Positions 26,714 to 35,665 are shown, counted from the first letter of the stretch. The stretch: DNA of 64,000 nucleotides from Pedobacter sp. D749 (GCF_019317285.1 NZ_CP079218.1:2108001-2172000); one strand, 5' to 3'. Notes: generated by a model from the sequence alone, not told the origin. Made by a program: numbers and translations.

Positions 26714-28360
26714 ATGAATACCGAATTAACCGTTGGATCAGAAGCACCAGAAATTATCGATGCATTGAAAGAGCAGGCAACAACACTTTTGTCATCTGTA
26801 TTAAAAGAGCCGCTAACAGATTTTGATGCAAGCAATTTAGGAAACTTCCCATACTATTACCTCAATCCTAATAACCTGCAGTTTAATGCTACAACTTATG
26901 AATGGATCAGTACTGCTTTAACAGCAAATGCAACTCCTGTAACACTTGGCGAGCCATTTGTTAATATTTATACGCAAGCATTAGCCAGCGTGGGCTATAA
27001 GCTGTCGAAAGCTGATCAAGCAGCGCTTAACGCAGCGCAAAAAGCGGCAACCAATCAACAAATGGCACTCTTAACGCTTTGGACATCCATTTATGGCCCG
27101 GTAAAAGCCACGAGTAAACAGCAGCCGATAGATATCATTATGAGTACTATTGCAACCACCTGGGCAAGTCCTGCTACCGATCTTTATACGATTCAGAGAA
27201 CTAAAAATTTGGCTAAATTACTAAACAAAACACCCGCAAGTGGTCAGCCGGTATTACCGGTTTTTGCCAATTACCTGAATGCGCTGGGCAGCAGTATCTC
27301 CCTTCAAAACGCAACTACAATGAATACCGGGTACTTAAGCACAGTATTAGATAATGTTCAGGATGCTACTGCTGATAACGGTGGTATGTTATTAGATGAT
27401 AGTGCTACTACTTATCACCCAGCTTATGCAGTAAGTACGCCATTGTCTGATATCATTAATGGTTTAAGTGCAACCAGTAATAAGATTGAGTTAAACATGA
27501 CTGTTACCCGTTCCAGCAAAAGTGAGGTGGAAATAAATATTAAGGGTGGAGCACGTTTTAAAATTCCTATCGCTTCTTTTCTCACTTTATCCGTGAACGG
27601 AAGTGCGAGTTATTTTTCAGATACGATTGCAACCGCTTCGAATACGATTAGTGTACGTATGACTTTTACAGGTGTTACCCTGGTTAATTATGGACCTGCC
27701 TCGTTTAATGTGGCTACTGGTTTAAAATGGTCATGGATGAAACCAATCACTGATGCAATCAGAAATGGTTCTAAAGATGTTTCAGGTTTTGTATTTTCTC
27801 CTAAACCGGGTATTGATTTTTCTGAGGGCGGTCCTTTCAGCTTTTTAACAGGAGTTGCCATTAGTAATTATCCTTCTGTTGAAATCACTGTACAAAGTAA
27901 ATCATATGAGAGTATTAAAGAAACTATTAAACAAACAGTTTCTTTAGGGATCTCGTTCCTGGGCATATCTTTAGGTGGCGGGTCGGAATCTACTTATTCG
28001 CATAATGCCAGTTCAAGCAGTTCATCTTCAACAGTGACTATCACATTGGATCCTCCTGCTGATATGATTGCTGGTACAAATGAAAGTTCAAGAGCATGGG
28101 TTCTCGGTGCAGAAACCAGTTACCCAGGGGCTGTTCAAAGTAATTTTCAAATTGCTAGTGGATTGGGATACCCGGCTTATCAGCTTTATCAGGATAACAC
28201 GGGAACTACTTATTGCAGTGCCAAGAAACAAAAAAACCATGCAGCCGGTGCCGCGTTCGTAAAAGCTTGTCTTAAAGCACACCCGGGAACAAGTTGTAGT
28301 GGTAAACCATGGCTAAGCAATAGTCAAACTGGTACAATCTGGTCACCTCCTAAAATTTAA
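26714..28360 (+). CDS. unknown 548-aa protein, possible structural or toxin-like effector
   Basis: I do not recognise this family. The N-terminal half (1-200) is helical and Ala/Thr-rich. The middle (240-420) shows alternating beta-strand patterns with repeated Ser/Thr/Gly, such as ASFLTLSVNGSASYFSDTIA and SFLGISLGGGSES. A run of eight or so Ser follows near 433. The C-terminal 90 residues contain Cys and Gly (TYCSAKKQKNHAAG, GTSCSGKPW). No signal peptide or lipobox is seen. Its mid-region resembles amphipathic beta segments of pore-forming proteins, but that is only pattern impression. It shares its leader element with the first gene of the cluster, so it is likely the major output of the two-component system. 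Confidence 0.6.
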   Translation: MNTELTVGSEAPEIIDALKEQATTLLSSVLKEPLTDFDASNLGNFPYYYLNPNNLQFNATTYEWISTALTANATPVTLGEPFVNIYTQALASVGYKLSKADQAALNAAQKAATNQQMALLTLWTSIYGPVKATSKQQPIDIIMSTIATTWASPATDLYTIQRTKNLAKLLNKTPASGQPVLPVFANYLNALGSSISLQNATTMNTGYLSTVLDNVQDATADNGGMLLDDSATTYHPAYAVSTPLSDIINGLSATSNKIELNMTVTRSSKSEVEINIKGGARFKIPIASFLTLSVNGSASYFSDTIATASNTISVRMTFTGVTLVNYGPASFNVATGLKWSWMKPITDAIRNGSKDVSGFVFSPKPGIDFSEGGPFSFLTGVAISNYPSVEITVQSKSYESIKETIKQTVSLGISFLGISLGGGSESTYSHNASSSSSSSTVTITLDPPADMIAGTNESSRAWVLGAETSYPGAVQSNFQIASGLGYPAYQLYQDNTGTTYCSAKKQKNHAAGAAFVKACLKAHPGTSCSGKPWLSNSQTGTIWSPPKI

Positions 28361-28373
28361 AACAGCGTTTATC

Positions 28374-28406
28374 TAATAGCTGCCTCTTTCCGGGGCGGCT
28401 ATTTTT
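28374..28406 (+). terminator. terminator after the 548-aa gene
   Basis: AATAGC plus TGCC pairs with GGCGG plus CTATT across a CTCTTTCCGG loop, followed by TTTTTAT. It lies 14 bp after the stop at 28360. Confidence 0.6.
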
Positions 28407-28498
28407 ATAAATCAGGCCTGCCACACTTAAATGTTGTTTTTTGATTCACAGATAAAAGGATGTACACGAATATAAAATCTGTATTTATCTGTGTGCAT

Positions 28499-28536
28499 CT
28501 GTGGTTAAAAATCTTAACTTAATGACATTGGGATAG
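28499..28536. repeat. direct repeat, copy 1 (flanks lipoprotein gene)
   Basis: CTGTGGTTAAAAATCTTAAC... runs for 38 bp and recurs with three differences at 29504-29540. A second shared block (GCAGGTTACAGG) lies nearby, at about 28619 and 29692. The 28407-28800 stretch has no gene. Confidence 0.6.
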
Positions 28537-28800
28537 GGGAGGTTAATCCTGGGGTTTAACGGCCTGCCTAATTTATCCTCTTACAAGGAAGTGCAAATAT
28601 TCCGGGGCTCACGCCCTTTGCAGGTTACAGGGTTCATGGTAAAAATATCTTTTGTAAACCAATTCCAGACTTCCGTCTCCGGACTGATCAACCGGCCAGG
28701 TACTTAAAAGGCCTTATATTTTATATGGTAAAAACTCAAAAACGGCTCAATCTTTGCTCTTACCGAAGCTTAAATTTTATAAGGAAAACCCATTTAGATC

Positions 28801-29352
28801 ATGAACAATTTACAAGCACTATCCCAAAAATCAAGACTCACTATTTTAGTCCTCCTAACCCTTTTTTTCTCCGCCTGCTCCGAAACCCCTGAACGTTTCT
28901 TCGACATCGCCATCCTAAACACCAATATGATCAACGATTTTGCCAGCGAAGATCTGGCGCGTCATATTAACGATGAAACGAAAGAATATCCCGATATTCC
29001 ATCCAGTAAAAAGAAAGGTGACGAAGCTGCAGTTAGCCTCAATAACAAAATATTATACCTCGAACAATCGCTCGAAAAAGTGAAAAAACTTTCAGCTTCA
29101 GGAGAAGAAGAAAAAGAAATTAAAGCCCTTTCCCAGCAATTATATGAGCTCGTTATCCCTGTATATAAAAACGAATATCTTACTTACGCTAAATTGTGCG
29201 ATAGTAAAGGCAGCCAAAGTGCCAAAGATGAAATCATTAAAAATATCGATGAAAAATATGGAGCACGTTTCGAAGAACATTTTAATGCATTAATGGAAAA
29301 AGGCAAAGTATATGCTCAAAAGCACAATATTCAGGTAAACTGGGGAGAATAA
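28801..29352 (+). CDS. small lipoprotein of unknown function
   Basis: A 183-residue lipoprotein. The signal peptide has a hydrophobic core LTILVLLTLFFSAC with the lipobox cysteine at residue 26. The mature part is highly charged and helical, with a coiled-coil-like Glu/Lys/Leu stretch at residues 85-115. It is not recognised. It is isolated, framed by 38-bp direct repeats (28499 and 29504), which suggests it arrived or moved as a unit. Where it acts: periplasmic face of a membrane. Confidence 0.65.
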   Translation: MNNLQALSQKSRLTILVLLTLFFSACSETPERFFDIAILNTNMINDFASEDLARHINDETKEYPDIPSSKKKGDEAAVSLNNKILYLEQSLEKVKKLSASGEEEKEIKALSQQLYELVIPVYKNEYLTYAKLCDSKGSQSAKDEIIKNIDEKYGARFEEHFNALMEKGKVYAQKHNIQVNWGE

Positions 29353-29382
29353 AATCACTCTTAAAATTAATACATAACTCCA

Positions 29383-29414
29383 TAGCCCAATAATACACTA
29401 TTACTATTGGGCTA
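29383..29414 (+). terminator. terminator after the lipoprotein gene
   Basis: TAGCCCAATA and TATTGGGCTA make a perfect 10-bp stem over a 12-base loop, followed by AATTTG. The weak T run lowers confidence. Confidence 0.55.
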
Positions 29415-29503
29415 AATTTGTTTAGTAAAACCCTGAATATGGGAAATTGCTGGTTTGATTCTGATTGCTAACTTTTATTTTCTTTTTCGTCATACTCGCC
29501 CCA

Positions 29504-29540
29504 CTGTGGTAAAAACCTTAACTTAATTACATTGGGATAG
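29504..29540. repeat. direct repeat, copy 2
   Basis: A near-identical copy of 28499-28536 (one base shorter, two substitutions). Both copies end ACATTGGGATAG. Confidence 0.6.
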
Positions 29541-29566
29541 AGGCTGATTTTGGTTCTAAAAAAAAA

Positions 29567-29670
29567 GGGATAACCAAATTCATGGTTACCCCCAATCTAA
29601 ATTAACGCTCTCTCAGGCTTTCGCCGGATGTAGGACTCTCACCCCCTACATTACCATATACGCGAAAATA
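29567..29670 (-). repeat. dispersed structured element, copy 2
   Basis: Nearly identical to 7005-7106. On the minus strand it has the same GTAGG/CCTAC hairpin, GGCGAAAGCC hairpin, GAGAGCGTTAATTTAGAT tag and terminator-like stem followed by a T run. It lies upstream of the helicase, antisense to its promoter. No minus-strand gene precedes it, so it might be transcribed by itself as a small RNA. Confidence 0.7.
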
Positions 29671-29779
29671 TTTTATTTGGTTTTCTGCGATGCAGGTTAC
29701 AGGCTCATCGCCGATTCCGCGACGCGGTTTATAAATAAAGATTTTTATGATCCCTGCCTGTTTTAAAACTTTCCGCTTG

Positions 29780-29805
29780 TTTGCATGGTTGTAACACCAT
29801 GCAAA
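29780..29805 (+). promoter_or_regulatory. inverted repeat overlapping the helicase start codon
   Basis: TTTGCATGGT (29780-29789) and ACCATGCAAA (29796-29805) are separated by TGTAAC. The proposed ATG (29799) is in the right arm, so in mRNA it would be paired. This could control translation or be an operator. Confidence 0.45.
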
Positions 29806-31328
29806 TTTTATCTCCCACGGCTGTGCATGGACCAGCAAAAAAACTATATCCCTATCAGCAGCATGCGATCGAAACCCTGTTTGAAAAAATGCAAGCCGGT
29901 GCTGATCAGATACGCTTGCTCTTTCAGCTACCTACAGGTGGCGGCAAAACGGTAATCTTTTCTGAAATTGCCGATCGCTTTATCAAAAAATACGGAAAGA
30001 AGGTAATGGTGCTAACCCATCGGCAGGAGTTATGCAAACAGACTTCGCTGGCACTGAAAAATACAGGAGTTTTTAATAAAGTTGTGGACAGCAGGGTTAA
30101 ACGGATAGCCAAAAAAGATGATTATTATTGTTATGTGGCTATGGTCGAAACCCTCAAACACAGGATCGATGATGGTCTAATCGATACTGGAGGGGTAGGA
30201 CTTGTGATTGTAGATGAGGCCCATCACAATTCCTTCCACAAACTGCTTAAGAAATTCCCAGGCGCCAGGATAATCGGCGTAACCGCCACACCTTTCTCGG
30301 CAGATGCAGCGCTTCCGATGAAAAGCTTTTACAGTGAATTGGTGCTCGGAGAGCAGATCAGTTCACTGATCGAACAGGGCTTTTTGGCAAAGCCGAAGAG
30401 CTTTGGCTACGAGGTAGAACTTAACACGCTTAACAGGGGCATACATGGTGATTTTACAGTGAGCAGCTCCGATGAGCTATATTCATCGAAGGTCATGCTC
30501 GATCTGCTGATCCATGCCTACAGGGAACACGCTCTTGGGAAAAAGACATTGATTTTTAATAATGGCATATTTACCTCACGAAAGGTATTGGAAGTTTTTC
30601 AGCAGTTCGGTTATCCCATACGCCACCTGGATAACCAGACAGAAAATGCAGAACGGATTGAAATATTAAAATGGTTTAAAAAAACAAAGGGTGCGATACT
30701 GACATCAGTATCCATATTAACTACCGGTTTTGATGAACCCTCTGTACAATCGGTTATCTTAAACCGTGCTACCACCTCAATTACGCTTTATCATCAGATG
30801 ATTGGCAGGGGAGCAAGGCGTTTGCCTGCTAAAAAGACCTTCAGTATTATAGACCTTGGCAATAATGTAGAGAGGTTTGGGGAATGGGATGCACCGTTAG
30901 ACTGGCAGCATGTATATGAAAACCCTGAAATCTATCACCAGATGCTGACAAAGGCCAGTGATGATATCCATCAGATGCCTGCCGAAATGAGGAACAAGTT
31001 TCCAAACAGCATAGAGATATCATTCGATGTGCTCGCCGCTTATCAAACAGCAATCGAGAAAGGCGAAAAAGCAAAAACCGTGCTCCGCAATTCTATCAGG
31101 CAACATGCAATGATGTGTGCTGATAATGCAGAAACGGTGACTAAGGCGCTTGAATTGGCACATGAACTTGACAAAGAAATCGACTGGAGGATAAAACAAT
31201 ATGGCAAGTGCCTGGGTAATGTTACCAAAAACTATATAAAGTGGTTGGGCAGCGACTATCGTGGCCATTTGCAAGGCCTGATCGAAAAAATAATGTCTAG
31301 ACGGGCGGTTATGCGTGCAGCAGTATAA
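29799..31328 (+). CDS. DEAD/DEAH-box superfamily 2 helicase
   Basis: A 509-residue SF2 helicase with RecA-like domains. Motifs: Q-like YPYQQHAIETL near residue 18, Walker A LPTGGGKTVIF near 45, Ia LTHRQEL, II VIVDEAHHNS (DEAH), III TATPFSA, V ILTTGFDEPSV and VI HQMIGRGARR. The C-terminal 150 residues are helical with no recognised domain. I start at ATG 29799 (MQILSPTAVHGP). A TTG start 18 bp earlier is possible. The chosen ATG sits inside a 10-bp inverted repeat (29780-29805). It is a standalone gene, of the type that remodels nucleic acids in repair, but a specific pathway is not evident. Confidence 0.85.
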   Translation: MQILSPTAVHGPAKKLYPYQQHAIETLFEKMQAGADQIRLLFQLPTGGGKTVIFSEIADRFIKKYGKKVMVLTHRQELCKQTSLALKNTGVFNKVVDSRVKRIAKKDDYYCYVAMVETLKHRIDDGLIDTGGVGLVIVDEAHHNSFHKLLKKFPGARIIGVTATPFSADAALPMKSFYSELVLGEQISSLIEQGFLAKPKSFGYEVELNTLNRGIHGDFTVSSSDELYSSKVMLDLLIHAYREHALGKKTLIFNNGIFTSRKVLEVFQQFGYPIRHLDNQTENAERIEILKWFKKTKGAILTSVSILTTGFDEPSVQSVILNRATTSITLYHQMIGRGARRLPAKKTFSIIDLGNNVERFGEWDAPLDWQHVYENPEIYHQMLTKASDDIHQMPAEMRNKFPNSIEISFDVLAAYQTAIEKGEKAKTVLRNSIRQHAMMCADNAETVTKALELAHELDKEIDWRIKQYGKCLGNVTKNYIKWLGSDYRGHLQGLIEKIMSRRAVMRAAV

Positions 31329-31717
31329 TCGAAATCGGAAGTAATGGAAGCAGATATCGAAAGCCAGGCCTTGCTTTAATTTTGTAACGCATTTCAATGT
31401 TCATCTGCCAGGACCAGATTGCGCCCGAAGAGCGCTGTCTTGAGCAAAGGGCCGGGTGTCATATCTTTCCGGTTCTTTCAGCGGGGGCAACAGTTATCGT
31501 AAACCATGGCACTTTGAGGTAGATGATTTTGAGGTATGTTACTAGCGGTTTAATTTGAATGAAATAGGTTTCGAAAACGATGAGGTATTTAGAGGTACTG
31601 CGAAATCCAGTGCTTGTACTTCGAAAGCTGATAATCTCCGGAGAATGTTCTCGTTTTAGTATTCCTTCAAACCGGTCAGTGTAAAGCCGCTGTTACAAAC
31701 TTTAGCTGCTTAAGGAT

Positions 31718-32000
31718 GGTTATTATGGTGATGAAAAAAATTGATTCTTTTGAGTGGCTGTTGATCTGCCTGATACTAGCTACATTTATTGCCGGCATAA
31801 TGGTCGCTTTAGCACGTAATGATCGCACAGCGGCCATTCCAAATCATTATCCCGTTGTTGCCTTATGCCGTTAGTTGCTGGTTATTTAAGCACGTAATCC
31901 ATAAATTTACCATTACTTTTACGACCAGTTTTTTAAGCACAATCATAACAGCTCATTTTATCCTTCTACAGTATTATTCTATAAATGACATTACCAGAAA
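31718..32000 (+). pseudogene. possible frameshifted small membrane protein
   Basis: Codons from 31737 to a TAG at 31872 read KIDSFEWLLICLILATFIAG, a membrane-helix pattern, but a TGA at 31734 and no ATG precede them. In another frame from 31819 comes IIIPLLPYAVSCWLFKH, a second hydrophobic segment. Together they look like one small membrane protein broken by indels, close to ATGs at 31718 and 31733. The 31329-31984 gap has no other candidate. Confidence 0.3.
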
Positions 32001-32437
32001 AACATCCTGCATACAATTATCAGGTAAATCCGGATTTAACCAGTATCGACTGGCAACGTGTATTGCAGCTCTTTCAGGAAATTAACTGGAAGCACCGCTT
32101 AGCCGAAGAGATAGAAAAAGCTTTCAGGATGAGCACCTCCACGCTTTTTATCTATGAGGGAGAAAAGATCATCGCTTTCGGCAGGGTTATAGGTGATGGA
32201 AGGTATTATGCCATGCTGGCTGATGTGGTGGTAGACCCAGCCCATCAGGGCGGGGGACTGGGTAAATACCTGGTCACGGCATTGAACAGCCAGTTGGAAA
32301 ATTATCATTTTGTAAACCTTAGTGCTGCCCCGGGAGCCGATCGTTTCTATAAAAGCCTCGGGTGGAAAAAACAGACCACTGCCTATATATGGCCCCAGGG
32401 ACCCAAACAGTTGAGGCAGCATTGCGAAAAGGAATAA
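31985..32437 (+). CDS. GNAT-family N-acetyltransferase
   Basis: A 150-residue GNAT acyltransferase. The acetyl-CoA site is visible as VVVDPAHQGGGLGKYLVTAL near residue 80 (V-x-x-x-x-Q/R-x-x-G-x-G/A), preceded by the beta strand IIAFGRVIGDG and followed by the motif-B region FVNLSAAPGADRFYKSLGW. The size is standard. It acts in the cytoplasm, on an amine substrate that the sequence does not reveal. No gene on either side suggests the substrate. Confidence 0.8.
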   Translation: MTLPEKHPAYNYQVNPDLTSIDWQRVLQLFQEINWKHRLAEEIEKAFRMSTSTLFIYEGEKIIAFGRVIGDGRYYAMLADVVVDPAHQGGGLGKYLVTALNSQLENYHFVNLSAAPGADRFYKSLGWKKQTTAYIWPQGPKQLRQHCEKE

Positions 32438-32557
32438 AAAGGTTATGCCATTTTATTGTGATACTTCGTATAGCGCCATCTGCGGTTTAAAGGAATCACA
32501 ATGGCATAATATGTCATGTTGTACTTATATATTCTATAATGAAAATACTTTTATCCC

Positions 32558-32806
32558 ATGAAACAAAGCAGGGAAGATATCTCAAACGCCGTTTTATCCC
32601 TCGCCACAACACGTGGACACGGTAAGAGCACGTGCCCATCCGAAATCGCCCGCCGGCTATTTCCGCAAGACTGGCGCAACCAGATGAATGCAGTGCGAGA
32701 AGTTGCGATTGATTTGCATAAACAAGGCAAGGTCGTCATCACCCAAAAAGGGAAACCTGTTAACATTGATGAAATCAAGGGACCGATACGCATCAAAATT
32801 GTTTGA
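32558..32806 (+). CDS. DUF3253 protein
   Basis: An 82-residue protein matching the DUF3253 family: IAVLSLATTRGHGKSTCPSEIARRLFP-like N-terminus here reads TRGHGKSTCPSEIARRLFP near residue 19, then WRNQMNAVREVAIDLHKQGKV and VITQKGKPV. It looks like a small winged-helix DNA-binding fold. Function is not established. It stands alone with gaps of about 120 bp on each side. Confidence 0.75.
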   Translation: MKQSREDISNAVLSLATTRGHGKSTCPSEIARRLFPQDWRNQMNAVREVAIDLHKQGKVVITQKGKPVNIDEIKGPIRIKIV

Positions 32807-32906
32807 TTCCTTACCTTGCTGTTTGTAAACAAATTTCAGTGTATAGCTACGGGATATGTTTTCAAATCGTCGTGAAGGTTCACCTTAAGTTTGAATGATA
32901 AGCCGC

Positions 32907-33146
32907 TTAACTATGGCCCACCTCAGCAATGTACCCTGGATCTACTGGTTCAGATCGGTCACCTGGGGAGTTTTCAATGTAGGACTGCTCCACATCATTA
33001 AGATAATCTTTTAGCATTGATATCCTGTTCAATACCTCTGCTTTTTCCTGCTCGTCGTGACTCGGAGCGCCATCCATTGATTTAAGCGTATCTACGGCGT
33101 AATCCATAAACCGTTTTACATTTTCTGAAAGAAGTAATTTTTCCAT
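32907..33146 (-). CDS. hypothetical protein, 79 aa
   Basis: A 79-residue acidic, soluble protein starting MEKLLLSENVKRFMDYAVD. It is helical in its first 55 residues and has a Pro/Asp-rich tail. I do not recognise it. The stretch 33147-33736 downstream of its start on the other strand holds no gene I can support, only short frames in both directions. Confidence 0.45.
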   Translation of the reverse strand: MEKLLLSENVKRFMDYAVDTLKSMDGAPSHDEQEKAEVLNRISMLKDYLNDVEQSYIENSPGDRSEPVDPGYIAEVGHS

Positions 33147-33736
33147 TGATTTTTTCTATTGCGGCAGCTGTGGCCGGTAATAATACAAATCCGCAGAGGA
33201 TTGGTTTTAATCTGCTTAAAAAATATACATGTTCATGAACGATACAGGTTCGATGGGTGAAACTGAAATCGGCATGCTCCAGGTCTTTGAAGGCGACATC
33301 CTCCAGAAAACTTGATGTTGAAATTTCCATCTTGCTCAAAAGCCAGGTTAAAACCGAATAGCTATTCGGCCGGCATTTCAATAAATATTATATCTATGCC
33401 AGCCTGCTTTTAGTTAAGAGAGATTGCGTCGATTTACTTAAGTTTATGTATGAACCATACCACACAAAGGCATAGGGATGAATGTTCAACGGCGAAGTTA
33501 CCTCCAGGCCAAGGGACGGTTGTTTCAGAAATTTGCTTACCGCTGGTATATTCAGATGGACTTCCTTTTGATTCCGTAAAACCATAGGCTTTGGGTCCTC
33601 TTTATTAAAATATTGGATTGCTTTGGCTATTAACGGATTCAGGCTGCCAATAACCTTATGTTTAAAACTTCGGACGAGGTTGTTTTGTTCTGATTTGGCC
33701 CGTTCAACAATTTTCTGTCCCGGTTGTTTGGAGAAT

Positions 33737-34498
33737 ATGGATATAGCCTTTGAAAACTATTACTCGGGTACCAGCGGGCTACTGTTACCGGTTCCCAATA
33801 AATTACACTACCCGGAAGAATTCCAGGAGAAGAGCAGGCTGTGCTATTACGCTTCGCTGATGGATTCTATTGAGATTAATTCCTCCTTTTATAAAGTACC
33901 GCAGGCTTCCACGATGAAAAAGTGGGCGGCGGATGTGCCCGAAGAATTTCGTTTCACCTTTAAGCTTTTCAAGGAGATTACCCATAATAAAGACCTGGCC
34001 TTTGATCCGGAGGTCGTGTCCAGGTTCTTTTCCGTCATTTCGCATGTTGAGGAAAAAAAAGGTTGTCTTTTGGTACAGTTGCCCCCGAGCGTAAGGATTT
34101 CTCATTTTGCGCAGCTGCGCTTTCTAATGTCCGTACTTAGGGATAATGATCCTTTTGTTGAATGGAAGATCGCTTTAGAATTTCGGCATGCCTCTTTATA
34201 TATCGATGAGGTTTATGAGCTTTTGGAAGAATTTGGGCTTGGTATGGTGATCCACGATAAGTCGCCTGCCAGTTCTCCGGTGAGGGAAAGCCATCCTGAT
34301 TTTATCTACCTCAGGTTCCATGGTCCGGGAGGAAACTATAGGGGAAGCTACGCTGATGATGTATTGTATGAGTACGCAAGTTACGTAACCGGGTGGCTGT
34401 CGGAGGGCAAAAAGGTATTTGTGTATTTCAATAACACTATGGGCGAGGCGCATGCCAACCTGAATATGCTACGACAGATCGTTAGGGATACCTATTAG
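33737..34498 (+). CDS. DUF72 family protein
   Basis: A 253-residue DUF72 (YecE-type TIM-barrel) protein. Seen: YYSGTSGLLLP at the N-terminus, the family SIEINSSFYKVPQ near 48, FRFTFKLFKEITH near 70, VQLPPSVR near 113, WKIALEFRHASLY near 137 and FVYFNNTMGEAHANLNMLRQ near the end. I choose the ATG at 33737, preceded by TTTGGAGA, rather than a frame that opens 114 bp earlier. The substrate is unknown. It begins a run of stress-type genes (DUF3606, glycosylase, DUF4385). Confidence 0.85.
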   Translation: MDIAFENYYSGTSGLLLPVPNKLHYPEEFQEKSRLCYYASLMDSIEINSSFYKVPQASTMKKWAADVPEEFRFTFKLFKEITHNKDLAFDPEVVSRFFSVISHVEEKKGCLLVQLPPSVRISHFAQLRFLMSVLRDNDPFVEWKIALEFRHASLYIDEVYELLEEFGLGMVIHDKSPASSPVRESHPDFIYLRFHGPGGNYRGSYADDVLYEYASYVTGWLSEGKKVFVYFNNTMGEAHANLNMLRQIVRDTY

Positions 34499-34606
34499 TA
34501 TTGGCTGAGCATTTAGCCTAAACTTTTTGGCCCTGAACAATGTTTCATTCCTGCAAATCGGTCAGCTATGGCACTGGACAAATACAAACAAAAGAGCTTA
34601 GAATAG

Positions 34607-34876
34607 ATGATTATGGAAGATAACAAGGATAATTTTGATTTCGTGGAAAAGATCCCCGATCCGGATGAGATCATGAAACGCTACCCGATTGAAGATGATT
34701 CGGATACGTTGGAGCCTTTCGACGATGGCTCGGAGCACAGAGAAATCAATGCCGATGATCCCGTCGATGTTGCCCGCTGGTCGCAGGAGTTTCAGATTTC
34801 GGTAGAAGATCTTAAAGCAGCGATCGTCCTGAACGGAAGTTCGGTAAGGGAGATCAAAAAATATTTGAACGTTTAA
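34607..34876 (+). CDS. DUF3606-containing protein
   Basis: An 89-residue acidic protein. The C-terminal half matches DUF3606: INADDPVDVARWSQEF then ISVEDLKAAIVLNGSSVREI near residues 50-85. The N-terminal 40 residues are an Asp/Glu-rich extension absent from typical members. Function unknown. It precedes the glycosylase gene by 15 bp, so the two share a transcript. A second ATG two codons in is equally possible. Confidence 0.7.
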   Translation: MIMEDNKDNFDFVEKIPDPDEIMKRYPIEDDSDTLEPFDDGSEHREINADDPVDVARWSQEFQISVEDLKAAIVLNGSSVREIKKYLNV

Positions 34877-34891
34877 TCTTAAAAAGTGGTT

Positions 34892-35665
34892 ATGGCTGAA
34901 CTACCGGACCTGGAAGTATTTGCGCAGATCATCTCGCGCCGGTTCAAGGGAAAGACCCTGGAAGAGTTGGAAGTGAAAGTGGCAAAAAAGCTGAACGTGA
35001 CTGCCGCGCAGCTCAAGGCAAAACTCGAAGGAAAAAAGCTTTCGAAGGTTTTGCGCTATGGAAAAACTTTGCACTTTCATTTCAATAAGGAAGTTTTACA
35101 GGTTCATCTCATGCTTCGGGGAAAACTGGAGGCATTGAAGAAAGATTCGGAGCTTCCGAAATACACCATCCTTGCTTTTCATTTTTCCGGAGGAGAGGGC
35201 TTTGTGGTCGTAGATATGTTGCGTGCGGCAACACCTACCTTAAACCCCGACGCGGCCAAGGCACCAGATGCGCTGGAAATGGACGAGGATTATTTTGCCG
35301 GAATGCTTTTCAAGAGCAAGAAAATGGTTAAGGAGGTGCTGATGGACCAGAAAAAGATGCGGGGAATCGGTAATTCATATGCTGATGAAATCCTTTGGGA
35401 TGCCGGGGTATCCCCGTTTTCGGTTAGCTCTGCCATACCGGAAAAAATCGTAAAGAAATTGTTCATGAGCCTGGAGGCTGTTTTGAAAGAAGCCATTGCC
35501 GCTATCGCAAAAGAGAATGGAGATGAGCTTCGCGGCGAGCTGCGTGACTTCATGAAGGTGCATAGCGCAAAGATTGAGAAGTCGCCGTCCGGAGCGGCCC
35601 TGAAGTCTGAAAAGATTGGCGGAAGGACCAGTTATTATACCGACGAACAGAAATTATATTCCTGA
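34892..35665 (+). CDS. Fpg/Nei-family DNA glycosylase, zincless and with altered N-terminus
   Basis: A 257-residue base-excision-repair glycosylase of the MutM/Nei (H2TH) family. The start MAELPDLE aligns with the usual MPELPEVE, so residue 2, normally the catalytic proline, is alanine while Glu3 is kept. LRYGKTLHFHF near 48 holds the conserved lysine, and MRGIGNSYADEILWDAG near 154 is the H2TH motif with its DNA-contact Asn. The C-terminal zinc finger has lost its four cysteines (SPSG and TDEQ where CPxC and CPxC are normal), but the finger scaffold and its Arg (GGRTSYY) remain, as in zincless fingers of NEIL1. An alternate GTG start lies two codons upstream. DUF3606 gene precedes it by 15 bp. 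Confidence 0.85.
   Translation: MAELPDLEVFAQIISRRFKGKTLEELEVKVAKKLNVTAAQLKAKLEGKKLSKVLRYGKTLHFHFNKEVLQVHLMLRGKLEALKKDSELPKYTILAFHFSGGEGFVVVDMLRAATPTLNPDAAKAPDALEMDEDYFAGMLFKSKKMVKEVLMDQKKMRGIGNSYADEILWDAGVSPFSVSSAIPEKIVKKLFMSLEAVLKEAIAAIAKENGDELRGELRDFMKVHSAKIEKSPSGAALKSEKIGGRTSYYTDEQKLYS

Noticed and set aside
29602..29838. 78-aa minus-strand frame
   Set aside because: It lies within the dispersed structured element, so it reflects the repeat rather than a gene.
33082..33585. two minus-strand frames of 99 and 63 aa
   Set aside because: No protein-like pattern, and one overlaps the 79-aa gene.
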